From the NCBI RefSeq assembly GCF_051014685.1, contig NC_135055.1:20667501-20731500 (forward strand): a stretch of DNA of 64,000 bases, given 5' to 3'. The notes below the pieces were generated by a model. That model was not told the origin of the DNA and did no database searches. It saw only the letters and a program-made list of their open reading frames with translations. This document shows positions 58,401 to 64,000 of the stretch, one piece after another (positions within the stretch are counted from its first letter, which is position 1; every line of letters starts with the position of its first letter). The position numbers and the translations under genes are program-made. Source of the DNA: Ptiloglossa arizonensis. Taxonomy: Eukaryota > Arthropoda > Insecta > Hymenoptera > Colletidae.

Positions 58401-60206
58401 TTGTTTACCTTCCTACAATTCAAGGCATTGCATTTCTCCTTTATTCTAAGATCAAACAATCTTACAGTTGCATCCTCTCCGCAGCTAAGAAAGGTGTGCG
58501 GTTCATCGGGCATTGTTGCTACTTCATAAGTAGTACCATTATGACAATTGAATTGATTATGAAATGTTTCTGTTTTTCTCATTAAATCTACAAGTGTCAA
58601 AATTTTATTATTATAAATCAATAAGATTGTACTATTATTAGTATGATTAATGGTCATTGAAACTGCACCTGTATACAAAATAGTGCCGTGACCACTACAA
58701 GAAACTATCCGATGATCTCCGCTATTAGGTAGAAGCTTTGCACTAAATATATTTGCCTTATGACTGGTTTTATAATCTGTTACTACCTATAACAGAAACA
58801 TAGTGTGTAAACAGTAAGTTATTCGCATCTTTAACATATATTTTTTTGTTTTCTTTTATACTATTAAATACACTGAACTCTTTATCCCAATTAATCAATA
58901 TTCTAGATTGATGACTCTAGATGTCAAAATTAGCACTACATATATTACACACAAAGGATTTTGTTCATTTGGCAAAGCTTCTGCATTTCTATCTATGTCA
59001 ATGTTAGACCTTGGCTAGAATTAACTATTTTAACTATGATATTTCCTTGAAAAGGTTTATTGCCAATGTAACTTCCTTGATCATACTTCCTTTTAGTAGA
59101 ATTTCTTCTTGTATCATTCTACCCAATGGAATCTCTTTAAATAAATGACAATAAAGATCTATGAAAAAATATTACTCTATATAAGGAGCAACCTTGGTCT
59201 ACAATGTGTATTTATAATAATAATGCTAATAAAAACAAATATCTTTGTATAAAACTGTCGAATGCAATGACTTTAAATCAACCATATCAAATATTGTCAT
59301 ATAAAAATATTCTTGTAGTAGATATATGTTGCAACACAAAATAATAAAACAGAATTTCAGCAATGTTTTAAGAAGCAAAGAAAGGTAAATGCATGAGTCT
59401 TTACTCTAACACATTTTGTCAAAGGTAGAAATATAAATAACCTTGGCACAGACTTTCACAAGGCATACAAATATACCTTAAATTAATATATACAATAAAA
59501 TAATAAATTTCTTCATTGTAAATTGCATCAGCAAGTTAGTTCATTTATAATTTAAACTGTTGCACGTAAGAGTTAATAATAAACTTCTCCAAGTAAACTG
59601 AGCTAAAATTATACTATTACATTATGCAGAAATTCCAAATACTTTATACAGTCATGGCAAGTAGAAAAGTATTGTTTTATTCCTTAAGCAAGTCTTTTAA
59701 ATAATTAAATGCATTTAATATGTGTACATTAAAGTCTAAAACAACTTACCTTGTAAGTATAAGCATTCGTAAGTACAAGGTGCAGATCATCACTACCAGA
59801 TAATATCAATTCACCAGTAGCATTCCAACAAACAGAGTTTACACAACCGTTATGTACTTTAAATTTTTTTAATAAAGCCATACGCTGCATCATCTGAAGA
59901 CTCGCTGGAACGGGTCAAGTCAAAATAACGATATAAACATAAGTTCGTTGAACACAACAAATTTAAATATTTTTTCGTTTCCGTTTAACTAGAATATAAC
60001 TGTTTTTAGATGTAAAAAAAAAAATACGGAAAAAGAATTATGCGTGCAATCTTTATTCAAATCTATTTATCCCAAGAAAAAGGAGAAATAAGTTCTTTTA
60101 TCTCGTAACGTTACATTACACAATGACGTTATTGAATTTTCACTTCAAAACATATCGCTCAAAATACCTTTACTGCTGGAGTAAAGCTTTGTCTTGGAGC
60201 ACTCAT
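55356..60206 (-). CDS. DCAF6: DCAF6 (NRIP/IQWD1-like), WD40 substrate receptor of CUL4-DDB1 (gene overview)
   Basis: DDB1- and CUL4-associated factor 6 recruits substrates to the CRL4 ubiquitin ligase and in vertebrates is also a nuclear-receptor cofactor. Fifteen exons splice in consistent phase to 2310 nt, 769 residues. Order: WD40 repeats in residues ~20-260 ([94 protein letters not shown]); the diagnostic [20 protein letters not shown] at ~290-310; a disordered middle with helix [14 protein letters not shown]; an acidic [10 protein letters not shown] segment; then C-terminal WD40 ([47 protein letters not shown]) and [23 protein letters not shown] and FDRR stand where DWD-box proteins have WDxR. 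The N-terminus ([13 protein letters not shown]) is short and unconserved, the least certain part. Divergent from aph-1, convergent with CaMKII. Confidence 0.95.
55558..55810 (-). CDS. DCAF6: DCAF6 exon 14, C-terminal WD40 repeats
   Basis: 253 bp between CTTTAG and GTAAGT. Encodes [60 protein letters not shown] and [10 protein letters not shown], the most conserved block of the family. Confidence 0.97.
56281..56418 (-). CDS. DCAF6: DCAF6 exon 13
   Basis: 138 bp between TGCACAG and GTATAT. Basic and acidic linker ([15 protein letters not shown]) leading into KYMGHRNAR, which matches the vertebrate YKGHRNSR start of the C-terminal WD40 block. Confidence 0.93.
56510..56567 (-). CDS. DCAF6: DCAF6 exon 12, acidic
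   Basis: 58 bp between TGACAG and GTATGC. Encodes [18 protein letters not shown], an acidic cluster similar to the DDSDDD stretch of vertebrate DCAF6. Confidence 0.9.
56637..56717 (-). CDS. DCAF6: DCAF6 exon 11
   Basis: 81 bp between TCTACAG and GTAGGT. Ser-rich disordered segment ([18 protein letters not shown]). A competing GTAGAC donor 4 bp further would create a premature stop, so the first donor is chosen on frame. Confidence 0.86.
56794..56864 (-). CDS. DCAF6: DCAF6 exon 10
   Basis: 71 bp between TTCACAG and GTGCAT. Encodes [20 protein letters not shown]. Phase joins exactly with both neighbours. Confidence 0.9.
56924..57308 (-). CDS. DCAF6: DCAF6 exon 9, disordered region plus helix
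   Basis: 385 bp between TTCGCAG and GTACGT. Largest exon: Glu/Ser/Thr/Asn-rich disordered sequence, then a predicted helix [20 protein letters not shown]. The IQNRLxxIR motif might act like the calmodulin-binding IQ segment of vertebrate NRIP, but it sits earlier in the protein, so equivalence is uncertain. Confidence 0.93.
57389..57640 (-). CDS. DCAF6: DCAF6 exon 8
   Basis: 252 bp between TTTCTAG and GTAGTT. Begins [20 protein letters not shown], matching the vertebrate SLMQRMSDMLSRW helix, then an acidic Glu/Asn-rich tail. Confidence 0.94.
57722..57893 (-). CDS. DCAF6: DCAF6 exon 7, signature motif
   Basis: 172 bp between CTTTAG and GTACTT. Contains [20 protein letters not shown], a sequence essentially identical to the DCAF6/NRIP signature in vertebrates. 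Confidence 0.97.
57969..58129 (-). CDS. DCAF6: DCAF6 exon 6, WD40
   Basis: 161 bp between TTTGCAG and GTATTA. Encodes a WD40 blade: [20 protein letters not shown] then [10 protein letters not shown]. Confidence 0.96.
58205..58340 (-). CDS. DCAF6: DCAF6 exon 5, WD40
   Basis: 136 bp between TTTATAG and GTAATT. Encodes [20 protein letters not shown] and [16 protein letters not shown], with the degenerate WDxR position (FDRR). Confidence 0.96.
58409..58587 (-). CDS. DCAF6: DCAF6 exon 4, WD40
   Basis: 179 bp between CTTGTAG and GTAAAC. Encodes [20 protein letters not shown] and [19 protein letters not shown]. The intron separating it from exon 3 is only 81 bp and open in frame. Confidence 0.95.
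58669..58786 (-). CDS. DCAF6: DCAF6 exon 3, WD40
   Basis: 118 bp between TTATAG and GTGCAG. Encodes [20 protein letters not shown] and [12 protein letters not shown], aligning with vertebrate GHRANIFSAKFLP..VSCSGDGVIFYT. The Gly-His in SGHG replaces the usual Gly-Asp. Confidence 0.95.
59750..59893 (-). CDS. DCAF6: DCAF6 exon 2, first WD40 blade
   Basis: 144 bp between TCTTCAG and GTAAGT. Encodes [20 protein letters not shown] and [18 protein letters not shown]. The Met-rich start could itself serve as an initiation site if exon 1 is not used. The intron to exon 3 (58787-59749) is the longest in the gene as modelled from 55356. Confidence 0.94.
60168..60206 (-). CDS. DCAF6: DCAF6 exon 1 (putative start)
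   Basis: ATG at 60206 in context TATAATGA opens [13 protein letters not shown], 13 codons ending at GTATTT in phase 0, compatible with exon 2. The residues do not match the vertebrate N-terminus, which is itself poorly conserved, so this start is plausible but unproven. Confidence 0.6.
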
Positions 60207-61809
60207 TATACGGTAAATAATAAATGTCACGGAACAGATTCGAGCGTGTCTTCGTCATGGTTCAGCCTTGATTGTTACGATTGAAATTGAATATCAATTT
60301 GCGGGACGCATCGATCACAGATTAATGTCAAATTCCCAGACAACCGAGGTGAGAGTAGCCAGAGTAGCGAGTCTGTCAATCAGCAAAAAACGTTCGTGTA
60401 TCGATCGAATCAGAAACCGTGTAACATGCTCTTACGCAGCAAAAATCCACAAGGATTTTACCAAAACGACATGGCACTTGTACTAAAAATAAACTCCGGA
60501 GCTTCGAAAATTTGTGCAATCAGATGAGCCGCGATCACTTCTGACCAGAAAAGCTGAGCGAATGTATACACACACAGCGCTGAAAAGAAAGTGCGCCAGG
60601 GCTTGGTCATTCCGTAGGACTATAATCGTTGTCGACAGTAACGTAACGAGTATTCGAAAAACCCTTCTCTTATGACATGCACAACGAATTAAAAATAAAA
60701 ACGAAGGGGACGGTGCTTCTTGCAAAAGATATGATTTAATTCTAAAACTTTTACATGCACTTTCTCATTATAAACTTTTTCTTTAATATTTTTCAATGTT
60801 TGCTTTTACTTTTATAGTTAAATCATAATTAATATAGAAGGTATCTATTAAATAGGATCAATTTCAAAAAAATATTTTTAGGAAATAGTAATAAATCTAT
60901 TTTTACACCAAATACAAGTACTTGAATTGTGTTTAGCTTTTTTATTAATTTCTTTTCGAACCAATACTATTGGTGGATATACACGAACATGTTTTACAAT
61001 AATAAAGCCGAGAACAAGCAGAGATTCGAGAATTGTCGAATAACATGAAAAGAAATGTATATGATAAAGAGAGATGTAAGCACTCGGGAACGGCACAGTA
61101 TTTGTTACCCAAGTCTTTAAAAATAGTCAGAAATATATCTCACAGATTAGAAAAATAACCCCTAATATGCCTACAAATGTGTCATGCAATTTAACTCACG
61201 TTTTACTGAGTATTAACGGAATTCATGCAAAATTTGTTAATCAAAATTTTCAATGTGTTTCTAAATTTTTCAGCATTTTCTTTCCAATTTAATATTTATA
61301 TTATGTACAAGAAACATATGTGTATACAAGTAATTATCTAAACAAAGCATGTATTTGAAATTTATTCTACTTCGGCAAAGTGGATTAGACTTTGAGACAT
61401 CCTAATCTGCCTGTGTAGATTTTGTGACGCAATTAATTAAGGTCTTCATTAGAACAGTTCCGTCGAAACGCTCGATGCGTGTTCACCCACAAAATTTGCA
61501 CAATAATCTCGATGATTAACGAGACTATCGATACATCGAGATCTTGTATCGAGAAGTTTACATTTTTTGAGGAAGACTCTGCGGAGTTGTACCAAGTAAT
61601 TTCGTCATTGTCGTGATTCACTCGACTCCAATTACATTATCGTTTTTTTTTCGTGTTTCTATTATCAGTGAGGAAAATAAATGTGCTCATTAGCAAGTAC
61701 TGTTCAAGCCGCACGTTGGCTTTGTAGGGTTATGAATATTTAGCACTAAGAGAACTGATTGGTGTAACAATAAATAACACGAAGTGATTTGGTACTAACC
61801 GCGGTAAAA
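60207..61809. promoter_or_regulatory. Divergent intergenic region between DCAF6 and aph-1
   Basis: About 1.6 kb separate the two start codons and must contain both 5' UTRs and promoters, perhaps shared. The DNA is AT-rich, with no TATA box convincingly placed. TATCAGTGAGG at about 61663 resembles an insect initiator (TCAGT) about 145 bp before the aph-1 ATG. ORFs in the interval are short and unlike any family. Confidence 0.5.
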
Positions 61810-62042
61810 ATGACAGTTATGGATTTTTTTGGTTGTGCCTTTTTAGCTTTCGGGCCACCGTTAGCTATGTTTACATTCACTGTAGCGGCTGACCCTATCA
61901 GAATTATTGTACTAATAGCCAGTGCTTTTTTTTGGCTTATTTCGTTACTATTGTCATCGATGCTCTGGTATGCTGTAGTACCACTTCAAAATCACCTTGC
62001 ATTTGGGCTAGTATTCTCTGTGTTATTTCAAGAGGCGTTCAG
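61810..62042 (+). CDS. aph-1: aph-1 exon 1
   Basis: 233 bp from ATG to FQEAF plus two bases of an Arg codon, donor GTGATT. Encodes the first two membrane helices. Confidence 0.97.
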
Positions 62043-62647
62043 GTGATTAAAATAAAGATCAAACGTATCTTCCGTGTTCAAATTAAACGTTTGGTGTGTT
62101 TCCTTTTTCTCGTTTTTATTCTCTAAAAAATTATACATTTCGATTTTTTTTGTTTCTGTGTAGGTACCTCTTACATTGGGTACTTCGGAAAGCCGAAAAA
62201 GGCTTGGAAAAAGTGACTACAACACATGTAGCAGACAGCAGACATGTATTTGCCTATGTATGTGGTTTAGGCTTTGGTTTTATGAGCGGTGCCTTTGCCC
62301 TAGTCAATGTCCTAGCTGATGCAGTTGGACCTGGAACAATGGGACTTCGACAAGGGACAGAGTACTTTTTTATAATATCCGCAGCCACAACTCTTTGCTT
62401 TATTTTGTTACATACATTTTGGGGTGTCATATTTTTTGCTGCTCTGGATAACAAAAATTGGGAACAAGTTGTGTGGGTCGTTGGGTCACACTTGTTTGTG
62501 TCATGTATGACCTTGTTAAATGTATACCAAGCTTATATAACTACCACTTTTTCTGGTTATACAATTCTGATGATTACAACTGCTATTGCTTTTAAAGTTG
62601 CGGGTGGAAGAGCTCAAAGTATAGCTCATTGTTTTACAAGAAATTAA
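61810..62647 (+). CDS. aph-1: APH-1, gamma-secretase scaffold subunit (gene overview)
   Basis: APH-1 is the seven-pass membrane scaffold that assembles with nicastrin, presenilin and PEN-2 into gamma-secretase, the intramembrane protease that cleaves Notch and APP-like proteins. Exons 61810-62042 and 62164-62647 join in phase 2 to 238 residues, close to Drosophila aph-1. Visible features: N-terminal MTVMDFFGCAFLAFGPPLAM; successive hydrophobic helices; the conserved helix-packing GxxxGxxxG in GLGFGFMSG (G112, G116, G120); two conserved intramembrane His (H161 in ILLHTFWG, H187 in VGSHLF) needed for activity in other species; and AFKVAGGRAQSI near the C-terminus. The ATG at 61810 fits the family start; in-frame codons upstream lack ATG. 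Nothing is missing or broken. Confidence 0.98.
62164..62647 (+). CDS. aph-1: aph-1 exon 2
   Basis: Begins after TGTGTAG, completes Arg78 and continues YLLHWVLRKAEKGLEKV to HCFTRN with TAA at 62645-62647. The intron is only 121 bp with a T-rich 3' end. Confidence 0.98.
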
Positions 62648-63775
62648 GAGTGAAAACACATTGATGACAAAGTTGATAGATAGGTAGTTGTGTTTGACAG
62701 AAATGGACATTACAAAATGACGAATATTCTTATTAGATATTAGTCCATGAAAGTTGTTCACTGCTCCAATATACACTATGCGTGAGATTATGTGACGTTA
62801 AATTAGCAAACCAATACCTTTATTCTTTGATATTATTAAACAAGCCAATCTACTGAAATGTATCAATACAGGTCCAAAATATGTTAGAACTTACTTAACT
62901 CAATTGCATCAATAATCTAAACATGTCATGATCCATATATATCAATGCTCTGTTGACAATCAGCCCATGTCATCAATGATTTCAAATTGATATAGCCCTT
63001 GCGCATTATTTCACATTCAGTGATACAAGTAACTCGGCACTTGTGGACTATTCCACATTCATAAGTATGGGTCAGTCTCCTCGCAAGTGAAAACTCCATT
63101 TGATGCAAATGGGTTAATGAACTTCCACACTTGACCAAAATCAATGGAAAAATCTGTTAAGTATATCAGTATTACTTATTGTTGAAGATGTAAATGTTTT
63201 TCACATCTTATTACCACACATTTGTGGTTTGTTTCAATTTTGAAAAAGTGCCCTCAAAAAGTTTGCTCTGTTTAGATTTAATACGTTCTAGCATAGAGTT
63301 CTTTGGTCAAACTGCTAGTCCGTCCCTTAACCCATCGAAACAATTGTATAATCAAGGCAAAGTAAAGTTTCGATTCAGAATCTAGTTGTACTGAAGTGTA
63401 CAATATCCTCTTGTATCTCAAAAGAAAGAAATCTAAAATGTGTGTGAATGTACATAATGTAAGAATGAATGTGTGCATATATGTATTGTACATGTTGTAT
63501 TGGATAAAGAAGAGTAAATTTGTGCATCAATTCGCGCCTTAAAGTTAAAAATAAACTATGTATTCAGGAAGGATATACACCTGATGATAATATATAAGGA
63601 ATTGTTCATTAGTTTTTGTATATATAAGTTCCATTAACGATCGTAATTTAGGTGTTTACTACACATCTGTATATTTGGCATTCTGTTTCACTTACCATTT
63701 CATGATGGTTTATTACTCAATACGTATTATATTTCGTATGTCATTCAAATAAAGACCATTTTTGTACAACTAAAG
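62648..63775 (+). other. Probable aph-1 3' UTR
   Basis: AT-rich sequence after the stop codon, no coding potential. Candidate poly(A) signals are AATAAA at 63550-63555 and, better placed before a T-rich stretch, 63748-63753. It contains two sequences matching the Pumilio consensus TGTANATA, at 63449-63456 (TGTACATA) and 63617-63624 (TGTATATA). Extent is inferred from the signals. Confidence 0.55.
63748..63753 (+). terminator. Candidate poly(A) signal of aph-1
   Basis: Canonical AATAAA within CAAATAAAGACC, followed by a T-containing stretch (ATTTTTGT), about 1.1 kb after the stop codon. Confidence 0.5.
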
Positions 63776-64000
63776 GTACATTTAATGACGATCCTTATTT
63801 AGTACAACAAACACCACAGGATGAAATTTATCCGGTTAGGACAAAAAGCTGCAATGTTTGAAGTAAATCTCAAAATATGAAAATATTTTAAATATCATTT
63901 TATTAAAAAAAGAAAAACCTCGCAAAAAAATACTCGAACCGACGATGACATCAAGATAAAAGTGGAGAAACGAAATATCATAGACATCAATGATCATAAA
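63776..64000. other. AT-rich flank, nothing recognised
   Basis: Short final stretch without ORF, repeat or RNA feature that I can support. Confidence 0.5.

Noticed and set aside
62926..63144. Minus-strand ORF of 72 codons in the aph-1 3' UTR
   Set aside because: Contains several Cys and His but no zinc-finger spacing, no splice partners, and opposes an expressed UTR; length is within chance.

Overview
The window is animal nuclear DNA. It carries the 3' part of one large intron-rich gene and two compact intron-containing genes. The proteins read as insect. The base composition fits a bee- or ant-like hymenopteran: a CpG-rich first ~48 kb full of short tandem repeats, then a sharp change to AT-rich DNA. 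The species cannot be fixed from sequence alone.

Positions 1-35389 (+ strand) hold the 3' half of a CaMKII gene (calcium/calmodulin-dependent protein kinase II). The kinase and calmodulin-binding exons lie upstream of the window. What is present is a constitutive linker exon ending in EDDDVK (2540-2629), a series of candidate alternative linker cassettes spread over 20 kb of intron (14033-14089, about 21996-22151, 26146-26295, perhaps 27800-27865), and four closely spaced exons (33400-35389) for the association (hub) domain and stop codon. Every cassette begins and ends in the same phase, so any combination keeps the frame. A possible internal first exon at 18754-18805 has the matching donor phase and would give a hub-only product. 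The introns contain many minisatellites, several with two unit lengths intermixed.

Positions 35390 to about 48400 contain no convincing coding exon. This is probably long 3' UTR plus downstream DNA of CaMKII. It contains an exact 100-bp-period tandem repeat (40.3-40.8 kb), AT-rich islands, simple repeats and a short hAT-like MITE (43526-43758) with imperfect terminal repeats and an 8-bp target duplication.

Positions about 48.4-53.8 kb are AT-rich intergenic DNA. The - strand gene at 55356-60206 (possibly extending to 53802) is a DCAF6/NRIP orthologue, a WD40 substrate receptor for CUL4-DDB1 ubiquitin ligase. I resolved fifteen exons, all in consistent phase, giving about 769 residues. Head-to-head with it, across about 1.6 kb, the + strand gene at 61810-62647 encodes APH-1, the multi-pass scaffold subunit of gamma-secretase, in two exons (238 residues). 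Its 3' UTR runs to about 63.77 kb. CaMKII and DCAF6 converge tail to tail. I see no functional link among the three genes beyond adjacency, and no tRNA, rRNA or CRISPR.
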